NCBI GenBank assembly: GCA_021399435.1
Contig: JAJTUP010000042.1
Location: forward strand, 62,001-126,000
Direction: 5' to 3'
Origin: Diaporthe sp. PMI_573
Taxonomy: Eukaryota > Ascomycota > Sordariomycetes > Diaporthales > Diaporthaceae
DNA: 64,000 bases
In this document: piece after piece, positions 31,769 through 42,609 of the stretch
Layout of the letters: each line of letters begins with the position of its first letter
Numbering within the stretch: the stretch's first letter is position 1
Translations under genes and position numbers: made by a program
The notes under the pieces: model-generated
What the model was told of the DNA's origin: nothing
Seen by the model: only the letters and a program-made list of their open reading frames with translations
The model's database searches: none

Positions 31769-32104
31769 TCAGTCTCCTTCCACCGCTTGTAGCCTGGCTA
31801 TCATGGGGTCTTCCTTGAAGACGTTGTCTCCCCTTCTGGTGGTTATTTCTTCCATTCCCAGCTGGTGGAGAAATCCTTTCCATTTCCCAGCCGGTAAGGC
31901 TTTTGTCAACCCATCTGCCATCATCTGTGCTGAAGGTGTGTATTCCACCGTGATTGTACCTCCTTGGACTTCTTGCCGTAGCCAATGATTGTGTATATCT
32001 ACATGCCGAAGCTTGGTCTTCAGTGTTGTGATATCTGAGTTGACCAGCTTGATCGTTTGAGTATTGTCGCACTCGACTTTTATTCTCTTGTCTTCCAGGT
32101 CCAC
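31769..32104 (-). pseudogene. copia polyprotein C-terminus (RNase H)
   Basis: 111 codons: VECDNTQTIKLVNSDI, TKLRHVDIHNHWLRQEVQGG, VEYTPSAQMMADGLTKALP. These are the closing motifs of the Ty1/copia RNase H, with its DNxxxI and DxLTKxLP blocks. It ends 37 bp before the polypurine tract. All upstream domains are missing beyond 32104, where a different repeat begins. Confidence 0.9.
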
Positions 32105-32109
32105 TGATA

Positions 32110-32250
32110 GTCAGACTTGCCTATCCTGATATGCTATCCTGATATCATCTCTGCTATCCTGCTATATCCGATATGATATATATCGGATATCGGATAAAGC
32201 TAGGGCCCCTTATCCTGATATCAGGATAGATATCAGGATAAGCTGCCGAC
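32110..32250. repeat. palindromic TATCCTGATATC repeat block
   Basis: Several direct and inverted copies of TATCCTGATATC and a central TATATATCGGATAT. It looks like a MITE or a hAT-type terminus wedged between copia and gypsy. Confidence 0.65.
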
Positions 32251-32527
32251 TGTCACGATAGCAGGTAGGCGGTTCCCGGGCAGGTGGACGTCGAGCAGTC
32301 AGGATGATCAGGCAGGTCTTCTATTTACTACGTACAGGCTCTATCCTCGGTAGGCACAGGCTCTGTTGACAAGACGTAGCTCGAAGAGCTACGAAACAGC
32401 TATCAGGACAGGGTGCGGAGTTTTATCGAGCCGGCGGCTCACGTAATCAGACCCCAACCCTCTGGGTTGGGCATCCCCCATAGCCTGGTCCGCCGCGGAC
32501 CGAGCGTAGGGAGCCAGGACTGTGACA
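32251..32527 (-). repeat. gypsy 3' LTR
   Basis: TGTCACGATAGC..CCAGGACTGTGACA, TG..CA with 6-bp inverted ends, 277 bp. It is followed on the plus strand by GTACCCCCCTCTCC, i.e. a GGAGAGGGGGG polypurine tract upstream of the LTR on the coding (minus) strand. Confidence 0.85.
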
Positions 32528-32564
32528 GTACCCCCCTCTCCAGGACCGAACTCCTGAGAGGTCG

Positions 32565-35500
32565 TCAGGGGCCAGGCTTGTACGGGTATCTCCTATGGAA
32601 GTTGCGCACAACCTCCTGAGCGTTTTCTAGGTGCGACGCGGGCACCTCTTCGGGTTCGTCGTATCCAGTCCACTTGACTGTATACTTCAGGCGTGGACGG
32701 CCCCGACCGCGACGATCCCATCGGGAATCCAGGACCTCCTCGACTTCCCACTCTTGCAGGCCGTCCACTTCAATAGGCGGTGGGGGTTCATTTCTCTGAG
32801 CGGGCAGCGGGTCATCAGCAGCAGGCTGTAACAGGCTGACGTGAAAGACAGGGTGAATCTTCATGGACTCGGGCAGGGCTAGGCGATAGGCCCAAGGGCT
32901 AACAACCTTCTCGATCCGGAACGGGCCACAGTTCTTCCAATCCAGTTTCTTCGCAGGACGCAGAGTCTTGATGTTACGGGCGTCGAGCCAGACCTCTTGG
33001 TCAACTCGGAACCGGCGGGCTGGGCGGCGCTTGCGGTTCGCTTGCTCCCTGTGACGGGCCTGAGCAACACGCATCTCACTTCTCATATGTTCAGTGATCA
33101 CTTGCATTTGGGAAGCAAACTTCTCAGCATCACGCGCAGCGGGCTTCTCAGGGGGCAGGGAGGGCTCAAAGCCCAGTCGTGGGTGGAATCCGTAGTTCCC
33201 AAAGAACGGTGTAACGGAGGTAGTTTCGGAGACGGTGTCATTCGAGGCAAACTCAGCCAGCGGGAGCCAGTCAGACCAGTCGTCTTGCAGGTATGCCACA
33301 TACAGGCGCAGGTATTGTTCTAGGATGGCGTTCATACGTTCTGTCTGTCCGTCGGTTTCCGGGTGGTATGCGGTGGAGAGCGTAGCAGAGATTCTCAGAC
33401 GGCGGGTGATATGTTTCCAGAATCCAGAGACAAACTGGGGGCCCCGGTCGGAGACGATCGTCGTCGGCAGGCCGTGTAACTTCCAGACGTACTTGGTAAA
33501 CAGGCGAGCCGCTTCTTCGGAGTCGCACGTTCCTTTGCAGGCGATGAAATGTCTCATTTTAGTAAGGCGATCAACCACGACCATAATAGCATCATATCCC
33601 CGGCTGGCGGGTAGGTGTGTGATGAAGTCCACCGAGACGTCCCTCCAGGCTCGCTCAGGAACGGGGAGGGGCTTCAGCAGGCCTTGGCGGGCCTCTCGGT
33701 TCGGCTTAGCCCGGCGGCACTGGTGACAGTTCGCAACCCAACGTTGCACAAAACGTAGCATCTGGGGCCAGTAGTATTCACGGTCCAGGATCTCGTAAGT
33801 TCTCGCGGACCCAGGGTGGCCGGCGATCGGTGATTCGTGGCAGGAGTTCAGGAGCTTGGCTTTTAGCTCGGGCAGATCCGGAACGTACAGGCGGTTTCCA
33901 TAGTACAGGTATCCGTGGCGGTTCTCGCACTCGGCTAGGGTCAGCAGCGGGTGTCGAGGGGAGTCCTCTTCTAAGGCTTTCAGGACAGAACGGGGGATCG
34001 GGTCTTCTGAATATCCTTTCTCAAATAGGGTGGACATTTCTTCGTCCCAGAGTTGACGGGCTGGTTCTGTTCGGCGGCGTGCCGTAGCCAAAAAACGTAC
34101 GGTCTTCTTTTGCGGTAGGGCGGGATCCAAATTTTCTTTCTTTAGGACAACCTGGCTCTGGTGCAGCAGCCTCTCATCCCCCTCTTGAGGTAGGTCTTCT
34201 GACCTCCTGGTCAGCGCGTCCGGCTTGGCACCTTGCTTTCCTGGGCGGTATGTGATCTGAAAATTGAAACGAGACAGGAATTCTGCCCAGCGGGCCTGGC
34301 GGCAGTTGAGCAACTTCGTTGTCGTAAAGTACTCCAGGTTTTTGTGGTCCGTAATGACCTTGATCGGGGACGGGGCCCCTTCCAGTTCCGGGCGCCATTC
34401 CTCGAAGCAACGGATAATAGCAAGCAGTTCCTTATCATATATCTCATAGTTGCATTCTGTCGAAGAATGTTTTTTCGAGAAGAATGCGACGGGTCGTAGG
34501 ATTCCGTCGTCCCCATACTGGGACATTACTCCGGCAGAGACAAAGTCGGAAGCATCAGTTTCTAGTATGACGTCCTTTTCCCAGTCGAAACAGGCCAGTA
34601 CAGGTGCTTGCGTAAATGCAGTCTTCAGGTCATTAAAGGCTTTCTCGCAGGAGGAGTCGAAATCAAATCGCACTCCTTTTTTTGTCAGGCGGACTAGTGG
34701 TGAAATTATTTTGGAAAAGTCTCGGACGAAGCGGCGGTAAAAGTTGCCAAACCCAATAAAGGCTTGCACGTCTGTCAGGCAGGTCGGGGTTTTCCAGGAG
34801 ACGATAGTCTCAACCTTCTTCGGATCCATCCGGATACCGTGTGCGCCCACAATTAGGCCTAGGAAGGTTGTCTCTTCAACGAAGAATTCGCACTTCTCCA
34901 ACTTAGCATACAGGCCGGCTTCTCGCAGGGCAGTCAAGACCAGCCGCAGGTGTTCTTCGTGCTCAGAACGGGTACGGCTGTAGATCAAGATGTCGTCCAG
35001 GTACGCTGTGCAAAATACGTCCAGGTACGGTCTCAGGGTATCGTTAATGAATCTTTGGAAGGTCGAGGGGGCTCCGGTGAGCCCAAATGGCATCACTAAC
35101 GTTTCAAATAGGCCGAAGCGGGTGCGGAAGGCGGTCAGATATTCCTCCCCCTTGCATATACGGAGGTTGTTGAAGGCAGCGATTATGTCGACCTTTGAGA
35201 AATACTTCATCCCCTTCAGGTTGTTCAGGGTCTCCTTGGTCAAGGGCAGTGGGTAACGGTCCTTGACGGTGACATTGTTCAGGGCTCGATAATCCACACA
35301 GAATCGGAGTCCTCCTCCAGGTTTAGACACAAACAGGACTGGTGAGGCAACGTGGGAGGCGCTTGGTCGGATGAATCCCTTCCGTAGGTTTTCGTCTAGC
35401 CATTCTCTTAGGGCTGTTAGCTCGTCTCGGGACATAGAATATAATGGGCCAAAGGGTGGCGTCTTCCCTTCGATCAGCTGGATATGGTGGTCATATGGAC

Positions 35501-35592
35501 GGTGAGGCGGTAACTTCTCAGCCTCCTTGGGTGAGAAGACATCAGCAAATTCCTCCAGTTCCTTGGGTAGGGTTTTCGCAGGCTCAGATCCC
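32565..35592 (-). pseudogene. gypsy (chromovirus-type) polyprotein, 3' half
   Basis: The frame is open from about 35592 to 32565 (956 residues from the first Met at 35435). In order: a reverse transcriptase with [28 protein letters not shown] and YLDDILIYS; an RNase H with LETDAS and a DHKNLEYF tether; an integrase with an H..H..CHQC zinc finger, the catalytic core from [11 protein letters not shown] and QFVSGFW, then [13 protein letters not shown]; and a C-terminal chromodomain, [21 protein letters not shown]. This fits Ty3/gypsy chromoviruses, whose chromodomain steers insertion to chromatin. The gag, protease and 5' LTR are gone: at 35593 the sequence changes to a host transporter gene. 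There is no stop inside the remaining frame, so the element is young or recently cut. Confidence 0.93.
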
Positions 35593-35647
35593 GTTATATT
35601 TTTTTGCTCTCGTTCTTAGGGTACAAATAAGCCCAGGAAGCTCAAAG

Positions 35648-36176
35648 ATGGCAGACAGTACCACAATTACCATTGGCTCAGCGGAACGGCAACAAACGAG
35701 TTCTGGGACTGACAACTCGACTGAAATTAGAGAAAAGTCGCCCAATAAGGCAGCCGCCGCCGAAAATTCTCATCCCGGAGCAGATGCTGTCCCAGACAAG
35801 CCGCTATGGCGGCGTGTGCTGATTACAGTGGCTTTATTGACCGGGGTCTTTCTTGTTGCTCTGAATGTTAACATTCTCGGTCTGTTCATCCCGCATTAAG
35901 AGCTGAGAAACCATCTAGCTAAGCAGCAGGAAAACTAACATGACCGTGACACAGCTACGGCGACCCCGAAAATCACGACTGAGTTCCACAGCCTCGAAGA
36001 CGCGGCCTGGTACACCACGTCGTACAATTTGGCCAGATTGGCCACTCAACCAGCGTTCGGTGGACTGTATACATCTTTCTCCCTCAAGTAGACATTCTGC
36101 TGGAGCATTATGGTATTTATCATTGGCTCCATCATCTGTGCCGTTGCCCTAGGCTCCGCTGTTCTCATATTGGCCA
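35648..36176 (+). pseudogene. MFS transporter N-terminal fragment
   Basis: Exon 1 is 35648-35879 (ATG, hydrophilic Ser/Lys-rich start, then LWRRVLITVALLTGVFLVAL). A 75-bp intron (35880-35954) joins to exon 2, reading ATATPKITTEFHSLEDAAWY and TTSYNLARLATQPAFGGLYT. This is the first helix, the loop and second helix of a drug:H+ antiporter (DHA14-like) major facilitator. A TAG at 36089-36091 stands where the family has Trp (TGG to TAG, a G-to-A change as RIP makes). Two more helices follow (SIMVFIIGSIICAVA) up to about 36176, where a hAT sequence takes over. At least nine helices are missing, so it cannot transport. Confidence 0.8.
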
Positions 36177-36520
36177 TCTATTTAAGCGAAGCGGCTGTCG
36201 AATCTGCAGTGGTCGAGAAGGACCCTATTGGGTGGTGGCAACAGAATCTTCAGAAGTTTCCAACCTTAGGCATTATGGCTATAGACTTCCTCAGCATACC
36301 ATCTTCTTCTGCAGAATCAGAGAGGAGCTTCAGCAGCGCTGGACGGATGGTCACGCCTGTTAGAAATCGACTGCGGCATGTCGTCATAACGATGGCTCAA
36401 TGCCTTCGTTCGTGGAGTAAGGAGGGCTTCTACAAGCCTAGTCTTCCCTTAGATATGTTCCAAGACGTGCTACAGCAGGCCGAAAACATAAAAGAAAGCG
36501 GCAGTAGCATCACAGAGTAG
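36177..36520 (+). pseudogene. hAT transposase C-terminus (hAT-3)
   Basis: KDPIGWWQQNLQKFPTLGIM followed by AIDFLSIPSSSAESERSFSS and AGRMVTP is the hAT dimerisation domain with its SAESERxFSSAGR signature. It is in frame with the preceding MFS helices, so one frame from 36110 covers both. Only about 115 residues remain. Confidence 0.9.
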
Positions 36521-36596
36521 TTATCGATTGAATTATTATAACTCTGCAAGAGCCTCGTGCCTTCCTGATTCAGTAATATATGGGGCGACAAGGGAG

Positions 36597-36735
36597 TGGC
36601 GATAGCGTCGATATCGATCGCTCCGATGGCGATACAGGGTCCTTATCGATCGCCATCGCCATCGCCATGTGGGTCCATGTCGATGGCGATGGCGATACGG
36701 GGTTCCATCGCCATCGATCGATCGCTGCGGAACCT
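36597..36735. repeat. GCGATGGCGAT palindromic block
   Basis: Direct and inverted copies of GATGGCGATAC and CGCCATCGCCATCGCCAT form a strong hairpin-like region. It is probably the subterminal repeat of hAT-3. Confidence 0.7.
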
Positions 36736-36846
36736 TGGGTCTACTAGGTATATTATACCACATAGACATAATATAGAGGAACATATTGGTGATATCAGCG
36801 GAGAGGCCGAAATAGAGCGTGATCAAAACCGGCCGCATGGCTGCAG

Positions 36847-37863
36847 TTACTGCATCATCCTGTGAATAGCTGTAGCGAGCGTATCAGAGCCCCGGTGAAC
36901 AGGCGTGTCGTTCGCTGGATCATTCAACAACGGGCTTCCCGGTAGTAGTGTCGTATTCATCTCGACGTACAGTGGGACGACGTGGGGAGGGAACAAAGCG
37001 CCAAAGAAGGATGCCACGCTATCCGGCTCCACGACTCGCAGCTCGATCTTCTTCCCAGTCACCTCTTCGAGCGCTTGCTTGACGTCGAGGGAGCTGTAGT
37101 CCTGCGGCCCCTGGAGTTCAGTGACATGAGGCTTATCTGATGGCTTGATTTCCGATGAGAGGGCCTGGGATGCGCAGTATGCGCCGATGTCGTTTACCGA
37201 CACCTAGCCGCCATGTTATCTACCATACGCTTCCACGGTAATGGTGGAGGGGAACGTACCATGGGGATGGCATGGGAAGCGGGCGAAATCGTCGTGCAGA
37301 TCGAGGGCGGGTCGCCTTTTAGGCCGTGAAGCGCCATCCCCCAATTCTCCATGAAGTAGGCGCATCGGACGAAGACAACTTCTGGCGCCGCACCGGCGAG
37401 GGCCTTCTCCGCAACATGGTTTGTGGCTATCTCGCCCTGTATAGCCTTATTAGAGCTCCTGACAGGCTGTTCGGAGGATGGTTGGAGACCATACCGTCCC
37501 TGTCTCGTACTGGGCGCCCATGCTAGACACGTAGACCAGACGCTGGACCGTCCCCGAGCAGCGAACCGAGTCCGCGACATTCTCCGCCAGCCGCTTTGCC
37601 CCATCGATCGGATCGCCCGGGTTGAAGGCTAGGGGGGGGGACACGGTGATCACCGCATTCGAGCGGGTAAAGTCAAGCGTCTTGACGGTTGCGATGTCGC
37701 CTTGTCGGGCTTCGAAGGCCGGGTTCGCCTTGAACTTTTCCGGGACTTTGTTGAGGTCTCGGTATATGCCCACCACAGCGACATCGGGGGACGTGCTAGA
37801 GAGGAGGTGCTCGATTGCGGCTTGGCTTGTCTTGGTTGAAGCTGGCACTACAGTGACCTTCAT
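36847..37863 (-). CDS. NmrA-like NAD(P)-binding family protein
   Basis: Exons 37495-37863, 37260-37436 and 36847-37203, with introns of 58 bp (GTATGG..ATACAG) and 56 bp (GTACGT..GCTAG), give 300 residues. The N-terminus MKVTVVPASTKTSQAAIEHL stands where the family has a GxxGxxG nucleotide-binding loop; here it is PASTKTS, so cofactor binding may be weakened. DVAVVGIYRDLNKVPE, RLVYVSSMGAQYE, VRCAYFMENW and SVNDIGAYCASQAL are typical of NmrA/NAD-dependent epimerase-like proteins, which act as redox-sensing regulators or short-chain reductases. All three exons are open. The 3' end is close to the hAT-3 relic. Confidence 0.85.
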
Positions 37864-39371
37864 GATGCAAAGTGGAATAATCGAACTGGCTGAAGTTCAG
37901 CTTATAGGGCGATAACTTAAGTATTGGTGGTTATTGACGAAGAGATGGGGTGGTGTAAAACACGGGGGACACATCATAGCCGACTCGGTGGCAATAACCA
38001 TTCGTTCTGCCCCTTGATTTGGACCGTTATACGCGGACTTGCACGAGAGCCGAGAAAAGTGACCTCACACAGTTCACAAATCAGTGTAAATACGGACCAA
38101 GAAGGCACTAGATAGCCTGCTGGGAGCGCCATAACGCCCCCAAGAGAACTCAACTAGCTTCGCAACATTGCTTGACACCATCAGGAGAGGCTTATTACGG
38201 CAGATAAATTGTTTCTCCTTCTGTCAGGAAGGTCCCATGGAGTCATGTGTGGAGACGTGGACACTGTGGAGCGGCGTACCTCTTCACGAAGAGCGAGAGA
38301 GCACCAAAACATGGTAACCGAAAATGGCCGGATAGCTGCCACCAGAAAATAGCTGCCACCAGAAAAAAGCTGCCGCCGGAAAATAGCTGCAGTGGGAGGG
38401 ATCGTGTGACTCAGAAACTTGGCAGCCTGCTCAGCAAGTTCCAAAAGCTGTTTCTCAGAAACCAAATCTCAGGTCTGAAGTCTGATTCACAGTCTTCCAA
38501 ATCGAGTTCCAGAGCAGCCCTAACAAGTAGCCTTCTAAAAATAGATTGAGGGATACCCTCCATCAGGCATGTTGATCTGACCAACATGAACCGGATGTTT
38601 CAGCAAGCGCTCCGACTGCATCACTCTTGAGCACACGACTATTTTTGGGTTAGGAATACGCGAGTGCACTAGGCTTCGAGATCGCCCTTTCTTCTCCGGA
38701 TTTTATGGAATTCCTCCCGGATCCTGGCTGGGCTTGGTAGGCCTTTCGGACGGCTCATGTATATTTGCGCGAGAAGGAATCTAGGACGCGGCCCCGAGCT
38801 TCGCGCAAATCTCAATGAAGGAGGCGACGCTGGCCACTAACCCCACCAGCTCCGCCATCCCGACGTGTATTCAGCGCTGCGCCTGATGTTTGGGGGTGGG
38901 GGTTGGGTGTCGTCAGTGAGGCAGGGGTTCCGCCTACTCCAAGTGGTTGACAAAAAAACAGGTGTATGGGATACATTGTATACTAACCGAATTGAGTACT
39001 TGTCGGACTTGGACGCAGCATAGAAAGTAAAGGAACCGCAAAGAAGGCACGTGATTCATTTTATTTTATTTTACCGTGGTTTTTCCGTTCGATCCACCCG
39101 TGATCGCAAGACCCAGCCATCCTCGTCCCAGTCCCCGCCCTCTTCACGCCCTATCGCTTCGGCTCGAACCCTTTCTGGAGGATCTCTGCACCTGTTTTCC
39201 TGGCTCGTTTCGTAAGCGTTTCCCGGATCTTTTGCCCGCTCCACGCTCGCGCAATCTGGCCGATCTTGCTAACTATTTTATAGCTAAGCATCGGGTTCGG
39301 CGCCTGTCCCCGACTCCGTCCTTAGAATACGTTGTCCATCTTCACGAAGTCGGCTGCCGTAGCGTCAGGCC
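37864..39371. other. intergenic with a 17-bp tandem repeat
   Basis: 38333-38392 holds three to four copies of a 17-bp unit AGCTGCCACCAGAAAAT. No gene is supported, although a minus frame at 38181-38465 begins with a helical MVSEKQLLELAEQAAKFLSH. Confidence 0.45.
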
Positions 39372-40296
39372 TTGCCTTGCGGATGGGCCAGACGCCGCCC
39401 GCCGGTTCGCCGCCCGCCAATCATTGCCGAGAATGGCGCGCCCGAGCCGGACGCCACGGTGCGCAGGCACGCAGCACACCAGAGGTGCGCCCTTGGGTCG
39501 AGGTTGCCTGGCTGGGCAGGTCTGGTTCGTCGCGTCGTCAAAGGTAAGCCGCATACAGTGTATTGACCAAAGGAGATTGCCTTTGTTTGGCGGCACAAGT
39601 ACACGGAAGCACCGGCCTGGATGGATGATGCTAGGACTCGCACAAAGATCCTCATCCAAAAAGGAATTGCTTATCGAAGGCCAACAAAGCGCACGGCCTT
39701 GACCGAGTGTGATGGCGTACCACTACCCCCCACCATCACTTGGTCCCGGAATTCCGTACTCGAGCCCGGGCGGACCGATACCCGCTGGTCCTGCGAACCT
39801 AGCCGGACAAGTTCCCACTAGGCCTACGAATGTCCCAACCGCCCGAGATGCCGACCTATTGCTGCCAGCCTTCGAGAACCTGGCGATCAGCGTCAGCCAG
39901 CCGGATCCCCGCGCAGCCAAACCTACTCCCGCCCCCGCGAGGCCGTACACATATGAAAAGGTCTTCGAGAGCATCGTCGATTTCACCACCGCCCTGCGAT
40001 CTAACAAGCCCCTGGGTCCCGACGAGTACAAGGTCGCGAAGGTCCTCGCGGGGCCGTTCACAAGGGCGGCCTGCTTGTGCTGCTGCAGGAGCCGCGGTCC
40101 AACCACCCATGGGCCCGCGGCGTCGACAGGGTCATCTCGGACTGCGCGAGCCTGGACATCCTACGCGAGGGTCTCCGGACCGTGTCCAGCGGTGAGCTGA
40201 GCATCACCACCAACGTCTCCGTGATCGATCGGTGGCCGTTCCTACACCAGAAACTGCACAACGACCTCGGCAAGACGAGGTCACGCGCATACAATC
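39372..40296 (+). pseudogene. unrecognised host gene(s), frameshifted and truncated
   Basis: 39372-39790 reads VVKGKPHTVY, a TGA where Trp would fit, then PKEIAFVWRHKYTEAPAWMD, ARTRTKILIQKGIAYRR. From the ATG at 39712 another frame reads MAYHYPPPSLGPGIPYSSPG, then TYEKVFESIVDFTTALRSNK, DEYKVAKVLAGPF. A one-base loss near 40059 moves the continuation HKGGLLVLLQEPRSNHPWAR, LREGLRTVSSGELSITTNVS to the next frame. This ends abruptly at the hAT sequence at about 40297. I do not recognise the family. The pieces look like one or two GC-rich host genes disabled by point changes and by the insertion. Confidence 0.5.
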
Positions 40297-41061
40297 GATC
40301 GAACGCTACCAATAATGGACTTCCTGCTTAGCAAATTTGAGGCTGCACGAATCGAGTACGCAGATGACGCTTTTATGGCGCCTTGTATTGATGCTGGGTG
40401 GGCGAAACTCGACGCATATTACACTCTTACAGAGCGGTCATCTGCTTATGTTGCAGCTATTGTCCTCAGCCCTCATCGAAAGTGGCACTACTTTGACACT
40501 ACCTGGGAGGAACATCCTGAGTGGATTGAGAGCAATAAGACTGCCGTAGAAGATCTCTGGAAGTCTCGTTACGCACCAGTCGCCAAGTCAGCGGAGTCAT
40601 CAGCCCAGTCCTTGGTTGAAAAGCCACTAGTGAAGAACTCGTTTCTTGTATGGGAAGACGAACATGAGGATCCCGAGCTTCCCACCCTATTTGATGAGTA
40701 TCAGAACTATATATCAGCCCCAAGAATCAAAGTCAAAGATGTACGAAAGTGGTGGCTTGAGGATACACAACAAACGCTCTATCCAAACCTTTCCAAAATG
40801 GCGCTCGATCTTTTGTCAATTCCTGCGATGTCTGCTGAGCCAGAACGTCTCTTCTCTGATACGAAAATCACCCTCCAAGATCGCAGGAACAGGTTAGGGA
40901 TTGATATAATTGAGGCAATTGAGTGCATAAAGTCTTGGTCGAAGACTCGCAACTTGGCTTGGGTTGACGACGTTGAGCTTGTCTTGGATACAGCTATCAT
41001 TGGAGAGGATGAACAGCAGGGGTCTTCTAACATTATACCTGATATTACGAGCAATAGATAG
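40297..41061 (+). pseudogene. hAT transposase C-terminal third (hAT-4)
   Basis: TLPIMDFLLSKFEAARIEYA opens the recognisable part. Then WAKLDAYYTLTERSSAYVAA, WHYFDTTWEEHPEWI, and the dimerisation domain WWLEDTQQTLYPNLSKMALD, LLSIPAMSAEPERLFSDTKI. The canonical SSAGR after ERLFS is changed to DTKI. It is open for 248 codons but lacks the N-terminal two thirds. Confidence 0.88.
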
Positions 41062-41649
41062 TATGCAAGCAATTCAAACTCAAAATGCTCGAATCTCTGG
41101 AGTTTTCTTTTGACCTCTAGTTCTACTTCATTCTCACACCTAAGCAATAGGAGTGGCGTTAAATTAGTTAATTCTGTAGACTGTAGCTCAAGTAAACCCT
41201 TAACCTACGCGAGTGAGGTCTAGGAAAACGGTTTCCGGAGCGTTCTCGTTATCTGGCAATAGTATAATCTTATATGTTAGCTGTGAATAGCTTCATCTTT
41301 ATCAAACAGTGATGGATTTGTGGGAACAGCTTTTTTGACGATAGAATCTCTCTTGTTCCTCTTCTATCTAGCTGGAAGATAGCTAGCTATTTATCCCTCG
41401 AGGTCAGTCTGATCCCGGAGGCTTTGGTCCGGCGACTCCGTCGCAGACCGGGGATCCGGCCGGAGCCAGGTATCCGGGGGACTAGTTGAACCTACGTTGG
41501 CAAGATCCACACCTCCAAGAACAGCCTATCCAATCTTTCTGACCTGTTCGTCTGACAATCCTGTTATGGTCCGCGAGACGAACTTGAATCTCAACCTTAC
41601 TCAATTTGGTTAGTTTTATGCTTAGGCCATGCGGCTCTTCGCACGCCGT
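41062..41649. other. no gene; probable hAT-4 3' flank
   Basis: AT-moderate sequence without frames. A local palindrome GATAGCTAGCTATT lies near 41380. Confidence 0.4.
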
Positions 41650-41790
41650 GCGATATGATATTACGATACGATATTGCTTAAATACAGTGTAATACCGTAT
41701 GCCGTGCAGTGCACCGAATTCCTAAACAATCCAGTGCAGTGTGGGGTTGAAAAAATATCGTATACGGTATTTTGCACTATTTACTTCACT
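41650..41790. repeat. MITE-like block that truncates the dehydrogenase gene
   Basis: Repeated and inverted ATACCGTAT/ATATCGTAT and GTGCAGTG strings. The block starts where the dehydrogenase frame loses family similarity. Confidence 0.55.
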
Positions 41791-42609
41791 GCATCTACCA
41801 ACATCTTGTCGACAGTAACATCAGGGAAGTCCTCGGCCACTGCTGCTGCAACCTCGTCCCAGAGCACCATCCCGTTCCGCTGGGCGTTGCTCTTGGTCAC
41901 GACCGTGAGAAGCTTCCGCGGCCTGCTTTGAGCCGTCTCGAACGCGAACCTCATGATACGCTCCACGCCGTGGCGCGTGAACATGGCCACCTCGGTGGCC
42001 GTCTCCCAGGCCTGGCCGCGATGGCTACGGCCGCCCTGCCCGGCATACTCGCCCTCTGAGTTCTCGCGGACGATGACCCAGTCGAGATCACCGGTACTAC
42101 AATTCCTCAGGGGCGACTGGGTTCCTCGGAAGACTTTAGTCGGTCTTACGTTGGCATATTGCTGGAACGGCTGGCAGATGGCCAACCGGAGGCCCCAGAG
42201 CGAGATGTGGTCGGGGACGTCTCCAGATCCGTTAGCACGAGCCACGGGTCGCCGACAGACAAAGGGGAAGAACCCGCGGCATGGCCACTTACCTGGGGCG
42301 CCGACTGCACCAAACAAAATAGCGTCGTGCTTTTTCAGCTCATCGAGTCCGCCATCGGGAATATACTTCCGGGTCTTCTTATACGTGTCCGAGCTCCAGT
42401 CGAAGTGAGTGAAGTCGATGTCGAAGGACCCTAGCGTTTCTGACAGCGTCCTCAAGACTGTGATGGCGGCATCCACGACCTCAGGCCCGATTCCGTCCTT
42501 GGGCCTCGTCAATAAGTTGCCCCTCACAAGGCACTCCTTCACAGGTACTTACCGCTGGGATGGAGGCGATGCTATAGCTATTTGGTGCTGGGGCAGCTGA
42601 AGGAGACAT
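41781..42609 (-). pseudogene. tartrate/isopropylmalate-type dehydrogenase, C-terminus lost
   Basis: Exons 42553-42609, 42293-42497 and 41781-42220 with introns of 55 bp (GTAAGT..CAAG) and 72 bp (GTAAGT, GCTAAC, GGAG) give 233 residues. SIPADGIGPEVVDAA and FGAVGAP, DVPDHISLWGLRLAICQPFQ, WVIVRENSEGEYAGQGG, TATEVAMFTRHGVERIMRFA and VTKSNAQRNGMVLWDE are the order of NAD-dependent beta-decarboxylating dehydrogenases. The RENSEGEY form and DGIGPEV variant favour the tartrate dehydrogenase branch over LEU2. After DVTVDKMLVDA the protein should continue about 120 residues, including the metal-binding DILSD segment. Instead it stops at VK within a repeat, so it should be inactive. Confidence 0.85.
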
